Positions 50,114-58,705 of a DNA stretch of 64,000 nucleotides are shown here, one piece after another (positions within the stretch are counted from its first letter, which is position 1; each line of letters begins with the position of its first letter). The notes beneath the pieces are model-generated. The model saw only the letters and a program-made list of their open reading frames with translations, ran no database searches and was not told the DNA's origin. The translations under genes were made by a program, and so were the position numbers. Where the stretch lies: the NCBI RefSeq assembly GCF_029626235.1, contig NZ_JARUBO010000005.1, forward strand, positions 4,491,001 to 4,555,000, written 5' to 3'. This DNA is from Micromonospora sp. WMMD1120 (GTDB lineage: Bacteria; Actinomycetota; Actinomycetes; Mycobacteriales; Micromonosporaceae).

Positions 50114-51585
50114 CCGCCACAATGGGCGGCGTGGACGACAAGAGCCTGACCGAGAACAGCGCCGCCACCAACCGGACGAGCCTCTGGGGTGGCCGGTTCG
50201 CGGGCGGCCCCGCCGAGGCGCTGGCCCGACTGTCGGTGAGCGTGCAGTTCGACTGGCGTCTGGCCCCGTACGACATCGCGGGTTCCCGGGCGCACGCCCG
50301 GGTCCTGGCCGGCGCCGGCCTGCTCGACCCTGAGGAGTTGGGCCGGATGTTGGCCGCGCTGGACGACCTGGAGGCCGCCTGCGCCTCCGGGGCGTTCCGC
50401 CCGACGATCGACGACGAGGACGTGCACACAGCGTTGGAGCGCGGGCTGCTGGAGCGTCTCGGCAGCCTCGGCGGCAAGCTGCGCGCCGGCCGGTCCCGCA
50501 ACGACCAGGTCGCCACCGACCTGCGGCTCTACCTGCGCGACCACGCCCGGGGTGTGGCCAGCCGCCTCGTGGAGCTGGCGGAGGCGCTCGTCGAGCAGGC
50601 CGAGCGGCACGTCGACACCGCCGCGCCGGGGATGACCCACCTCCAGCACGCCCAGCCGGTCACCTTCGGGCACTGGTTGCTCGCCCACGTGCAGCCGTTG
50701 CTGCGGGACCTGGAGCGGTTGCGCGACTGGGATCAGCGGGCGGCGATCAGTCCGCTCGGCGCGGGCGCGCTCGCCGGCTCCGGGCTGCCGCTGGACCCGG
50801 TGGCCGTGGCCAAGGAGCTGGGTTTCCGGACGTCCTTCGCCAACTCGATGGACGCGGTCGCCGACCGGGACTTCGTCGCCGAGTTCCTCTTCGCCACCGC
50901 GATGATCGGGGTGCACCTGTCCCGGCTCGGTGAGGAGGTGGTGCTCTGGACCTCGCACGAGTTCGGCTGGGTGGAGCTGGACGACTCGTTCGCCACCGGC
51001 TCGTCGATCATGCCGCAAAAGAAGAACGCGGACATCGCCGAGCTGGCCCGGGGCAAGTCCGGCCGGTTGGTCGGCGGCCTGATGACGGTGCTCACCATGC
51101 TCAAGGGCCTGCCGATGACCTACGACCGGGACATGCAGGAGGACAAGGAGCCGGCCTTCGACGCGGTCGACACCCTGGAGCTGCTGCTGCCGGCCCTGGC
51201 CGGGATGATCTCCACGATGACGGTACGGGTGGACCGCCTGGTCGCCGCCGCCCCGGTCGGCTTCTCCCTCGCCACCGAGGTCGCCGACTGGCTGGTTCGG
51301 CGCAACGTGCCGTTCCGTGACGCGCACGAGATCACCGGCCGGCTGGTGGCGCTCTGCGCCGCCCGCGAGTGCGAGCTGGAGGACGTCTCCGACGAGGACC
51401 TGGCCGCGGTGAGCGAGCACCTCGACCCGTCGGTGCGCGACGTGCTGTCGGTGCGGTCGGCGCTGGCGGCCCGGATCACCCCCGGCTCCACCGGGCCCGG
51501 CCCGGTCGCCGACCAGCTCGCCGCCGCGGCGGACCGGCTGGCCGGCTGGCGGGAGTGGGCCGCCGAGTCCGTCGTTCCCCGCTGA
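50110..51585 (+). CDS. argH: Argininosuccinate lyase
   Basis: Splits argininosuccinate to arginine and fumarate. The 491-residue protein contains SLWGGRFAGGPAEALARLSVS, the Ser-loop signature GSSIMPQKKNADIAEL and HLQHAQPVTFGHW. The GTG at 50110 is coupled to the preceding peptide; later in-frame starts (50122, 50131) would lose only unconserved residues. argG, which makes its substrate, is not in this window. Confidence 0.94.
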   Translation: MTATMGGVDDKSLTENSAATNRTSLWGGRFAGGPAEALARLSVSVQFDWRLAPYDIAGSRAHARVLAGAGLLDPEELGRMLAALDDLEAACASGAFRPTIDDEDVHTALERGLLERLGSLGGKLRAGRSRNDQVATDLRLYLRDHARGVASRLVELAEALVEQAERHVDTAAPGMTHLQHAQPVTFGHWLLAHVQPLLRDLERLRDWDQRAAISPLGAGALAGSGLPLDPVAVAKELGFRTSFANSMDAVADRDFVAEFLFATAMIGVHLSRLGEEVVLWTSHEFGWVELDDSFATGSSIMPQKKNADIAELARGKSGRLVGGLMTVLTMLKGLPMTYDRDMQEDKEPAFDAVDTLELLLPALAGMISTMTVRVDRLVAAAPVGFSLATEVADWLVRRNVPFRDAHEITGRLVALCAARECELEDVSDEDLAAVSEHLDPSVRDVLSVRSALAARITPGSTGPGPVADQLAAAADRLAGWREWAAESVVPR

Positions 51586-51629
51586 CGGTGGCCGTGGCGT
51601 CGGCGCTCGCCGCCGGCGCCGCGGCCGGT

Positions 51630-51983
51630 TCAGGCCGTCGGGCGCTCCCGCCGGGGAAGCTTGGCCACCACCATGTCGTACGACGCGTCGACCGCCTCGG
51701 TCAGCTCGTCGGCGTCGATCGCGCCGTCCAGGCGCAACGTGTTCCACCCGGACCGGCCGATGTAGGCCATCACGCTGGCGTCGTCGGGGTGCCGGTGCAG
51801 CCACTCGTCGGCCACCTCGCGGGTCGGCCCGCACTTGACGCCCACCGTCGGCCGGCCTTCGCCGCTGCCGAGGAAGGCGAAGATCCGGCTGCCCACCTTC
51901 ACCACCTCGTCGCCCTCCCACGGCCGGTCCAGCCATGCTCCCGGCTTGGCCAGGCAGTACGCCAGCATCTCCACACGCTCCAC
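51630..51983 (-). CDS. MmcQ/YjbR-family protein
   Basis: A 117-residue protein of the CyaY-like fold family. It contains KPGAWLDRPWEGDEVVKVGSRIFAFLG, typed by its aromatic/charged pattern, and the C-terminal WNTLRLDGAIDADELTEAVDASYDMVVAKLP. Members are suspected DNA-binding proteins but lack a proven role. The GTG at 51983 has GGGAGG six bases upstream. It converges on argH. Confidence 0.85.
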   Translation of the reverse strand: MERVEMLAYCLAKPGAWLDRPWEGDEVVKVGSRIFAFLGSGEGRPTVGVKCGPTREVADEWLHRHPDDASVMAYIGRSGWNTLRLDGAIDADELTEAVDASYDMVVAKLPRRERPTA

Positions 51984-52027
51984 AGGTGCCTCCCAGTAAC
52001 TCCAGCCCGGTAGCCCCGGCCCTGATC

Positions 52028-52104
52028 CCGTCGATCTTGCGCTAGCTGTCGTCGAAACGCCGCTTGTGCCCCATAGGTCCCGTCGGAAAGTACAAGATCG
52101 ACGG
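52028..52104. repeat. 12-bp inverted repeat with long loop
   Basis: Arms CCGTCGATCTTG (52028-52039) and CAAGATCGACGG (52093-52104) are exact complements flanking 53 bases. The AAGATCG core is shared with the palindrome at 31222-31297. It lies between two minus-strand genes. Confidence 0.6.
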
Positions 52105-52129
52105 AAGTGGGGTGGGGTGGCGCGGCGGA

Positions 52130-52555
52130 TCAGGGGGTTTGCTCGGCGGAGCGGGCGGCGACCCGCTCGTAGCGCTGCCGGGCGGCCTGTGCGCTGCCCA
52201 GACCCAGCCCGTACGCGATGGCCTGCCAGGTCAGGCCCCGGTCGCGGGCCAGCGTCAACAGCCCGGCCTCCAGCGCGTCCAGCTCGGCGCGGACGTGCGG
52301 GAGCAGGGTCAGCGCGGCGGTGAGATCCCCGGCGTCGACGGGTTCCTCGGTCGGCTCGCGCTCGGCCCCGCCGGCGGCGAGCGCGGTGACCAGTGCCACC
52401 GCCTCCCACGGGTCCAGCACGTACGGGTGGGCCCAGCGCCCCCGCCGGCTGTCGGTGCCCGCGTGTCGCTCGCTGATGCGTCGCAGCGCCTCGTGGGTGC
52501 GGTGGGCGCGGGCGCGCCCCGGGTGCGGCGCGGTGAACGGATCGTCGATCGTCAT
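52130..52555 (-). CDS. Small HTH-like protein, probable autoregulated regulator
   Basis: A 141-residue protein not assigned to a named family. The C-terminal region ARDRGLTWQAIAYGLGLGSAQAARQRYERV (103-132) has the spacing of a helix-turn-helix. The middle (78-102) is a Leu-rich helix. It is divergent from the mpg gene, and the shared gap carries a palindrome (52587-52601) that could be its operator. The ATG at 52555 is the most likely start; an upstream frame runs through that operator. Confidence 0.6.
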   Translation of the reverse strand: MTIDDPFTAPHPGRARAHRTHEALRRISERHAGTDSRRGRWAHPYVLDPWEAVALVTALAAGGAEREPTEEPVDAGDLTAALTLLPHVRAELDALEAGLLTLARDRGLTWQAIAYGLGLGSAQAARQRYERVAARSAEQTP

Positions 52556-52586
52556 GTCCCGAGCACACACCCTCAACGAGGCGTTG

Positions 52587-52601
52587 TCAACAGAATGTTG
52601 A
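52587..52601. promoter_or_regulatory. Palindromic operator between the HTH gene and mpg
   Basis: TCAACA (52587-52592), GAA, TGTTGA (52596-52601) is a perfect dyad within a longer imperfect one, CGTTGTCAACA/TGTTGAACGACG. It lies 32 bases from the minus-strand start and about 47 from mpg. TTGTCA at 52584-52589 could serve as a -35 element, which would make this a repressor site. Confidence 0.45.
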
Positions 52602-52647
52602 ACGACGTCGAGTTGTCGATTCTGGCTCCCCGACGTTTCCTGTACCG

Positions 52648-53274
52648 GTGGACTACGCATGGCTGCACGCCCCCGCCGCCCGGGTGCCCGAGACGGCGCG
52701 GACCCTGCTCGGCTGGGAGATCGCCGCGGGTGGGGTGCGGATCAGGCTGACCGAGGTCGAGGCGTACGCGGGCACCGGCGAGGACCCGGCCTCGCACGCC
52801 CACCGGGGCCCCACCCCCCGTACCCGGGTGATGTTCGGCCCCGCCGGGCACGCCTACACCTACTTCGTGTTCGGCGTGCACTGGTGTCTGAACGTCGTGT
52901 GCGGCGACGAGGGGGAGGCGGCCGCGGTCCTGCTGCGTGCCGGGGAGGTCGTCGACGGCGTCCAGGTCGCCCGCGCGCGTCGAGGTGCCACGGTGTCCGA
53001 TCGTGACCTCGCGCGCGGACCCGCCCGGCTGGTGGTCGCGCTCGGGATCGGCGCGTCCGCCAACGGCACGTCAATGCTCGACGGCAGCGGGTCACTGCTG
53101 CTCACGCCGCCGACCCGCCCGGTGCCGACAGCCGCCGTCTCCGCCGGCCCGCGGGTCGGGGTTGCTGCCGCGCACGACGTGCCCTGGCGCTTCTGGATCA
53201 CCGGCGACCCCACGGTGAGCCCCTACCGGCGGCACACGCCCCGCCGACGGGCCACAAGTGTGACCAACCGATAG
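52648..53274 (+). CDS. mpg: DNA-3-methyladenine glycosylase (AAG family)
   Basis: Base-excision repair enzyme that removes alkylated purines. The 208-residue protein shows ARTLLGWEI, the catalytic TEVEAYAGTGEDPASHAHRG, RTRVMFGPAGHAYTYFVFGVHWCLNVV and RGPARLVVALGI. The GTG start is 46 bases beyond the palindrome shared with the HTH gene. The fold and catalytic Glu support the call strongly. Confidence 0.93.
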   Translation: MDYAWLHAPAARVPETARTLLGWEIAAGGVRIRLTEVEAYAGTGEDPASHAHRGPTPRTRVMFGPAGHAYTYFVFGVHWCLNVVCGDEGEAAAVLLRAGEVVDGVQVARARRGATVSDRDLARGPARLVVALGIGASANGTSMLDGSGSLLLTPPTRPVPTAAVSAGPRVGVAAAHDVPWRFWITGDPTVSPYRRHTPRRRATSVTNR

Positions 53275-53343
53275 CCCAGTGGAGTCAGACATCGGACACT
53301 GTCGACATACCGTACTGGGATAGGGTCCGCCGGGAGGTGTGGG

Positions 53344-53811
53344 GTGAGTTTCCGGTTGGCGACGTATGCCGTGTGTGTCAAGGGTGAGCGGGTCCTTCTC
53401 GTGCATCACGTGACACTGACCGGCGAGACGCACTGGACCCTGCCGGGCGGCGAGATCGAGCACGCGGAGGACCCGTTCGACGCGGTGGTCCGGGAAGTCG
53501 CCGAGGAGACCGGTTACCAGGCGGTGGTCGAACGGCTGCTGGGCGTGGATTCGCGGATGATCCCCGCCGCCCACGCGCGGCTGGGTGTCGAGCAGCAGGC
53601 CGTCGGCGTCTTCTACGGCGTCCGTGTGGTCGGTGGCGTGCGGCGCTCCGAGACCAACGGCGGCGTCGTCGAGTCGGTCTGGACCCCGTTGTCCGAGGTG
53701 GCCCATCTGCGCCGCTCGGCGGTGGTCGATGTCGGCCTCACCCTCGCGCGGACCGCTCCGCCGACGGGCCACGTCGCCCCCGTCCCGGTCGGCGGCCTCA
53801 TCCGGCACTGA
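53344..53811 (+). CDS. NUDIX hydrolase
   Basis: A 155-residue pyrophosphohydrolase. The Nudix box GGEIEHAEDPFDAVVREVAEETGY (about 39-62) fits GX5EX7REUXEEXGU exactly. The N-terminus (RLATYAVCVKGERVLLVHHV) is the usual first strand pair. The substrate, a nucleotide or its derivative, cannot be predicted. The GTG has GGGAGG upstream; TAGGGT at 53321-53326 may be its -10 box. Confidence 0.9.
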   Translation: MSFRLATYAVCVKGERVLLVHHVTLTGETHWTLPGGEIEHAEDPFDAVVREVAEETGYQAVVERLLGVDSRMIPAAHARLGVEQQAVGVFYGVRVVGGVRRSETNGGVVESVWTPLSEVAHLRRSAVVDVGLTLARTAPPTGHVAPVPVGGLIRH

Positions 53812-53897
53812 GCGCCCGCCCGGCGTTGCCGCGCCGGTCTGTCGGTGGGTGTGGCCATAATCACCGCACCTGCTCACCGACGGTACGGAGGGGTTCC

Positions 53898-54983
53898 ATG
53901 GCAACGCTGCTCGCAATCGGGACGGCCAAGGGGTTGTTCCTCGCCACCAGCGCCGACGACCGGCGCGGCTGGGAGATCACCGGCCCGCACTTCCCGATGA
54001 CCGGTGTCTACGCGGTGGCGATCGACACCCGTCGCCCCACTCCCCGGTTGCTGGTCAGCACGACCAGCTCACACTTCGGCCCCAGCGTCGCCACCAGCGA
54101 CGACCTCGGCGCCTCCTGGGACGAGCCCGACCAGGCGCCGGTCGCGTTCCCGGCCGACACCGGGGTCTCGCTCGGCCGGGTCTGGCAGTTGACCCCGGCC
54201 GGTCCGGAGGAACCGGACGTGATCTGGGCCGGCACCGAGCCGTCGGCGCTGTTCAGGTCCACCGACGGTGGTCGCAGCTTCGAGTTGGTGCGTTCGCTGT
54301 GGGACCACCCGCACCGGCCGCAGTGGGAGGCAGGGTTCGGCGGCCAGGCCGTGCACACGGTGCTGCCCCACCCGCGCGATCCCGCTCGGGTGCTGGTCGC
54401 CATGTCCACCGGCGGGGTCTACCGCTCGGAGGACGCCGGGGCGAGCTGGGCGCCCGGCAACACCGGCATCCGCGCCTACTTCATGCCGGACGAGTGGCCC
54501 GAGTTCGGCCAGTGCGTGCACAAGGTCGCCCGCGACGCCGGCAATCCCGAGCGGCTCTACGCGCAGAACCACCACGGCGTCTACCGCTCCGACGACGACG
54601 GCCGCACCTGGTCCTCGATCGCCGAGGGCCTGCCCAGCGACTTCGGCTTTCCGATGGTGTCGCACCCGGGTCGAGCCGACACGGTGTGGACCTTCCCGCT
54701 GGTCGCCGACGGTGAACGGTTCCCGACCGAGCACCGCTGTCGGGTGTTCCGCTCGACCGACGCCGGCGGAAAGTGGGAGCCGCTGTCGGTGGGGCTGCCC
54801 GAGGGGCCGTTCTACCCGGCGGTGCTGCGCGACGCGATGTGCGCCGACGACGCCACCCCCGCCGGCGTCTACTTCGGCACCCGCTCCGGCTCGGTGTTCG
54901 CCAGCCGGGACGAGGGCGACTCGTGGGCGCTGGTGGCGGCGCACCTGCCCGACGTGCTGTGCGTCCGGGCGGCGGTGATCTGA
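53898..54983 (+). CDS. Asp-box (BNR) repeat beta-propeller protein
   Basis: A 361-residue protein annotated in relatives as sialidase- or exo-alpha-sialidase-like. Six Asp-box motifs of the form S-x-D-x-G-x-(S/T/K)-(W/F) are spaced along the chain: SDDLGASW, STDGGRSF, SEDAGASW, SDDDGRTW, STDAGGKW and SRDEGDSW. There is no signal peptide, so it is probably cytoplasmic, and sialidase catalytic residues are not evident. It is followed directly by a MoaD-like gene, a pairing I believe recurs in actinobacteria. Confidence 0.8.
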   Translation: MATLLAIGTAKGLFLATSADDRRGWEITGPHFPMTGVYAVAIDTRRPTPRLLVSTTSSHFGPSVATSDDLGASWDEPDQAPVAFPADTGVSLGRVWQLTPAGPEEPDVIWAGTEPSALFRSTDGGRSFELVRSLWDHPHRPQWEAGFGGQAVHTVLPHPRDPARVLVAMSTGGVYRSEDAGASWAPGNTGIRAYFMPDEWPEFGQCVHKVARDAGNPERLYAQNHHGVYRSDDDGRTWSSIAEGLPSDFGFPMVSHPGRADTVWTFPLVADGERFPTEHRCRVFRSTDAGGKWEPLSVGLPEGPFYPAVLRDAMCADDATPAGVYFGTRSGSVFASRDEGDSWALVAAHLPDVLCVRAAVI

Positions 54984-54985
54984 GC

Positions 54986-55261
54986 GTGGTCACCGTGTTG
55001 CTGCCCGGTCCGCTGCGCGGCGAGGCCGATGGGGCGAGTCGGTTGAGCGTCGACGCGGCCGGCACGCTGCGCGCGGTCCTCGACGAGTTGGCCGCGCGCC
55101 ATCCCCGGCTGTCCCGGCGACTGCGTGACGAGCGCGGCGAGTTGCGCCGTTACGTCAACGTCTTCGTCGACGGGGAGGACTGCCGGCACTCGGGCGGTCT
55201 GGCGACCCCGGTCGGTGACGGCGCCGAGGTGCAGGTGGTGCCGTCGGTGGCGGGGGGCTGA
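54986..55261 (+). CDS. MoaD/ThiS-like ubiquitin-fold sulfur carrier
   Basis: A 91-residue beta-grasp protein ending in the Gly-Gly needed for thiocarboxylation (VVPSVAGG). It also shows VTVLLPGPLRGEADG, a LRAVLDELAARHP helix and RYVNVFVDGED. The GTG begins two bases after the Asp-box gene stop, implying joint expression. Which sulfur pathway it serves is unknown; no E1-like partner is adjacent. Confidence 0.85.
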   Translation: MVTVLLPGPLRGEADGASRLSVDAAGTLRAVLDELAARHPRLSRRLRDERGELRRYVNVFVDGEDCRHSGGLATPVGDGAEVQVVPSVAGG

Positions 55262-55312
55262 GGTCCGGGGGAGTGACCGGCGCCACTGCGGGGCGTACCA
55301 CCGACGGAATAG

Positions 55313-55324
55313 TTGACTCGTCAA
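55313..55324. promoter_or_regulatory. Palindromic site before the LLM monooxygenase gene
   Basis: TTGACTCGTCAA is a dyad (TTGAC/GTCAA around TC) inside AT-rich ATAGTTGACTCGTCAAATAA, about 63 bases upstream of the flavin gene. It contains a -35-like TTGACT. The form suits a MarR-type regulator, but none is encoded next to it. Confidence 0.4.
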
Positions 55325-55386
55325 ATAAGTTGTGGGCTGCGTCCGGGTACCACCGCGGCACCCGGTAGACACGCGAGGAGCTGGTC

Positions 55387-56529
55387 ATGCAGTTCGGAGT
55401 CTTCACCGTCGGTGACGTCACCGTCGATCCGACCACCGGTCGGGAGCCGACCGAGCATGAGCGGATCAAGGCGATGGTCGCGATCGCGCTGAAGGCCGAG
55501 GAGGTCGGCCTGGACGTCTTCGCCACCGGCGAGCACCACAACCCGCCGTTCGTGCCGTCGTCCCCGACCACCATGCTGGGTTACATCGCGGCGCGCACCG
55601 AGCGGCTGCTGATGTCCACCGCCACCACGCTGATCACCACGAACGACCCGGTGAAGATCGCCGAGGACTACGCGATGCTTCAGCATCTCTCCGGCGGCCG
55701 GGTGGACCTGATGATGGGTCGCGGCAACACCGGCCCGGTGTACCCGTGGTTCGGCAAGGACATCCGCGCCGGCATCCCGCTCGCCATCGAGAACTACGAC
55801 CTGCTGCGCCGGCTGTGGCGCGAGGACGTGGTCGACTGGAAGGGCAAGTACCGCACCCCGTTGCAGTCGTTCACCGCGACGCCGCGTCCCCTCGACGGGG
55901 TGCCGCCGTTCGTGTGGCACGGCTCGATCCGCAGCCCGGAGATCGCCGAGCAGGCCGCGTACTACGGCGACGGCTTCTTCGCCAACCACATCTTCTGGCC
56001 CAAGGAGCACACCCAGCGGATGGTCGGGCTCTACCGCGAGCGCTACGCGCACTACGGCCACGGCTCCGCCGACCAGGCGATCGTGGGCCTCGGTGGGCAG
56101 GTGTTCATGCGGCGCAACTCGCAGGACGCGGTCCGGGAGTTCCGGCCCTACTTCGACAACGCCCCGGTCTATGGGCACGGGCCGTCGCTCGAGGAGTTCA
56201 CCCGGGAGACCCCGCTGACCGTGGGCAGCCCGCAGCAGGTCATCGACCGCACGCTGGGCTTCCGGGAGTACGTCGGCGACTACCAGCGGCAGCTCTTCCT
56301 GATCGACCACGCCGGCCTGCCGTTGAAGACGGTGCTCGAGCAGCTCGACCTGCTCGGCGAGGAGGTGGTGCCGGTGCTGCGCAAGGAGTTCGCCGCGCTG
56401 CGCCCGGCGCACGTGCCGGACGCGCCCACCCACGCCTCGCTGGTCACCGCGGCCGGCGGCGGCACCGACAGCACCGTGCACGCCGTCGACGACGTGACGG
56501 GCAGGGCCCCGGAGGGGGCGACCCGATGA
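55387..56529 (+). CDS. LLM-class flavin-dependent oxidoreductase
   Basis: A 380-residue luciferase-like monooxygenase that would use reduced FMN and oxygen. It shows MQFGVFTVGDVT, TGEHHNPPF, TATTLITTNDPVKIAEDYAMLQHLSGGRVDLMMGRGNTG and GDGFFANHIFWP. It overlaps by four bases with a flavin reductase, its probable source of reduced FMN. The substrate is unknown. The ATG follows GCGAGGAGC. Confidence 0.92.
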   Translation: MQFGVFTVGDVTVDPTTGREPTEHERIKAMVAIALKAEEVGLDVFATGEHHNPPFVPSSPTTMLGYIAARTERLLMSTATTLITTNDPVKIAEDYAMLQHLSGGRVDLMMGRGNTGPVYPWFGKDIRAGIPLAIENYDLLRRLWREDVVDWKGKYRTPLQSFTATPRPLDGVPPFVWHGSIRSPEIAEQAAYYGDGFFANHIFWPKEHTQRMVGLYRERYAHYGHGSADQAIVGLGGQVFMRRNSQDAVREFRPYFDNAPVYGHGPSLEEFTRETPLTVGSPQQVIDRTLGFREYVGDYQRQLFLIDHAGLPLKTVLEQLDLLGEEVVPVLRKEFAALRPAHVPDAPTHASLVTAAGGGTDSTVHAVDDVTGRAPEGATR

Positions 56530-57161
56530 CCCACCGCACCCTGGCCGTGGTCTCGGCCGGGCTGAGTCAGCCCTCGTCCACCCGGCTGCTCGCCGACCAG
56601 CTCGCCGCGGCCACCCGCGACGAGCTGGTCCGGCGCGGCCACGCGGTGACCCCGCACGTTGTCGACCTGCGGGAGTACGCCCACGACGTGGTGAACAACA
56701 TGCTCACCGGGTTCGCGCCGACGGCGCTGCGCGAGGTCGTCGACACGGTGACCGGCGCGGACGGGCTGATCGCCGTCACCCCGATCTTCAGCGCCTCCTA
56801 CAACGGGCTCTTCAAGTCCTTCTTCGACGTGCTGGACAAGGAGTCGCTGGTCGACCGGCCGGTGCTGATCGGGGCCACCGGCGGCACCGCCCGGCACTCG
56901 TTGGCGCTGGAGCACGCGGTCCGCCCGATGTTCGCGTACCTGCGGTCGGTGGTGGTCCCGACGGCCGTCTTCGCCGCGCCGGAGGACTGGTCGGACGGCG
57001 CCGCCGACGGCGCGTTGCGCGGTCGGATCCGCCGTGCCGCGGCGGAGTTGGCCGACCAGATCGAGCGTCGTCCACCGGCCAGCGGCCCGGCCGACCCGTT
57101 CGCCCTCACCACCGATTTCCTCCAGATGCTCGGGCGGGGTGACGACGCGCCGCTCAGTTGA
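56526..57161 (+). CDS. NAD(P)H-dependent FMN reductase
   Basis: A 211-residue flavodoxin-like reductase (the CE1759-type partner of LLM enzymes). SAGLSQPSSTRLLADQL is the phosphate-binding start, TPIFSASYNGLFKSFFDVLD the flavin-contact region, and GATGGTARHSLALEHAVRPMFAYL the second. Its ATG overlaps the LLM stop (ATGA). The last eight bases overlap the 3' end of the converging USP gene. Confidence 0.9.
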   Translation: MTHRTLAVVSAGLSQPSSTRLLADQLAAATRDELVRRGHAVTPHVVDLREYAHDVVNNMLTGFAPTALREVVDTVTGADGLIAVTPIFSASYNGLFKSFFDVLDKESLVDRPVLIGATGGTARHSLALEHAVRPMFAYLRSVVVPTAVFAAPEDWSDGAADGALRGRIRRAAAELADQIERRPPASGPADPFALTTDFLQMLGRGDDAPLS

Positions 57162-58026
57162 GCGGGTGGGCGACGAGCACCGGGCAGTGAGCGTGCTGGA
57201 TGGCCGCCTGACTGACCGAGCCGAGCAGCAGGCCGGCGAAACCGGCCCGGCCCCGGGTGCCCACGACCAGCAGTGACGCCGTGCCGCTGGCCTCGATGAG
57301 CCCCTGGGCCGCGCCGGCCGCCCGGATCGGGTGTTCCCGCACCACCAGGTCGGGGTGCGCCGCGCGCGCCCTGCCGGAGGCGTCGGCCAGCAGCCGCACC
57401 GCGTCCGCCCGGTACGCGGCCTGCGCCTCCTCGATCTCCTCCGGCACGCTCCGGTCCTGCTCCGGCGGCCCGACGTGCGTCAGCACCAGCGGCACGTCCC
57501 GCAGCGCCGCCTCGTCGGCGCCGTAGCCCACCGCGAGCGCCGCCGACTCGGAGCCGTCGACACCGACGAGCACCGGGGCGTCCACCGGGATCGGCTGTTC
57601 GTCGGGGCGGACGACCAGCACCGGGCACCGCGCGTGCGCGGCTACCTGCGCGCCGACCGAGCCGAGCAGCAGCCCGGTGAAGCCGCCGAGACCCCGGCTG
57701 CCCACCACGACCAGCTCCGCCCGGCGGGACTCCTCGATGAGGGTGGCGCCGGGACCGCCGGTCACCTGGCGGACGTCCACGGTGAGGTCGGGCCACCTGT
57801 CGGTCAGCTCGGCCGCCGTCCGCTCCAACATCTTCTGCGCCTCCGCGGAGGGCGCCGGCACCCCGAGGTCGTACGGGTTGAGCGGTACGCCGTACCCGAA
57901 GGGGTGCAGGTAGCCGTGCACCAGCAGCAACGGCCGGGACCGCAGGTGCGCGGCCCGTGCGGCGTGTTCGGCGGCGACCAGGCTGGACGGGGAGCCGTCC
58001 ACTCCCACCACGACAGGTCGGTTCAT
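57154..58026 (-). CDS. Universal stress protein, tandem domains
   Basis: A 290-residue protein made of two USP domains (about 3-142 and 150-288). Each has an ATP-binding signature: GSRGLGGFTGLLLGSVG in the first, GTRGRAGFAGLLLGSVS in the second, and VVVGVDGSPSS or VLVGVDGSESA at their starts. Such doubles are common in actinobacteria under hypoxia or stress control. The ATG has a GGAGCGCC region upstream. Confidence 0.92.
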   Translation of the reverse strand: MNRPVVVGVDGSPSSLVAAEHAARAAHLRSRPLLLVHGYLHPFGYGVPLNPYDLGVPAPSAEAQKMLERTAAELTDRWPDLTVDVRQVTGGPGATLIEESRRAELVVVGSRGLGGFTGLLLGSVGAQVAAHARCPVLVVRPDEQPIPVDAPVLVGVDGSESAALAVGYGADEAALRDVPLVLTHVGPPEQDRSVPEEIEEAQAAYRADAVRLLADASGRARAAHPDLVVREHPIRAAGAAQGLIEASGTASLLVVGTRGRAGFAGLLLGSVSQAAIQHAHCPVLVAHPLN

Positions 58027-58119
58027 CGGCGCTCCCTCGGTCGGTCAGGTCATTGTCGACCGCGCGGACGCGCGGCACAGGCCGGACGCGCCGATCGCGA
58101 CGGCGCGCGCACCCCGGTC

Positions 58120-58148
58120 TTGTACGCAACTACGTATGTACGTAATAT
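58120..58148 (+). promoter_or_regulatory. Promoter with TACGTA dyad; likely leaderless transcript
   Basis: TTGTAC (58120-58125), a 17-base spacer and TAATAT (58143-58148) form one of the best promoters in the window. The spacer and -10 overlap the dyad TACGTA-TG-TACGTA (58131-58144). The ATG at 58155 lies seven bases after the -10, so the transcript would begin at or very near the start codon. The encoded HTH protein is the natural candidate to bind the dyad. Confidence 0.65.
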
Positions 58149-58154
58149 CGACGC

Positions 58155-58667
58155 ATGGACAGCGTGGAAGATCGGCTCGCCGCGCTGGAGGCACAGGTCG
58201 CGGCCCTGAGCGAACGGCTCGCGGCGACACCGCCGCCACCCGCCCCCGCAACCGCGCCCGAGGGCACCTTCTGGGCTCTCGACGGGCTCAAGCAGCGCCT
58301 GCCGGCAGACGGAGCGGGCGCGGTCCTCTACACCGGCACCGTCCGCGTCGCCGGCCAGCACTACGACTGGCAGTACGGCCGCACCGTCGACGACCTGCTC
58401 GCCGCGGACTGGACGGAGCTGGCGGGCGCCCTCTCCGCGTTGGCCCACCCGGTGCGGCTGCGGCTCCTCCGGGAGATCCTCGGCGGCCGGCAGAGCACCA
58501 GCGAGCTGGCCGAGATCGAGGAGTTGGGCACCACCGGGCAGCTGCATCACCATCTGCGCCAGATGACCGCTGCCGGTTGGCTGCGCAGCGGCGGCAGGGG
58601 CCGCCACGCGGTCCCCGCCGAACGCGTGGTGCCACTGCTGGCCATCCTCACCGCCGCCGGCCGCTGA
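58155..58667 (+). CDS. ArsR-like winged-helix regulator
   Basis: A 170-residue protein with an N-terminal coiled coil (EDRLAALEAQVAALSERL, 5-22), a Pro-rich linker and a C-terminal winged helix: ALSALAHPVRLRLLREILGG, TSELAEIEELGTTGQLHHHLRQMTAAGWL. No metal-binding cysteines are present, so any signal is not the usual ArsR metal. It is followed 38 bases later by a beta-lactamase-like gene, which it may regulate. Confidence 0.85.
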   Translation: MDSVEDRLAALEAQVAALSERLAATPPPPAPATAPEGTFWALDGLKQRLPADGAGAVLYTGTVRVAGQHYDWQYGRTVDDLLAADWTELAGALSALAHPVRLRLLREILGGRQSTSELAEIEELGTTGQLHHHLRQMTAAGWLRSGGRGRHAVPAERVVPLLAILTAAGR

Positions 58668-58705
58668 CCGGCCGCGTACTAGACGACCCCCACCGAGGAG
58701 CCACC

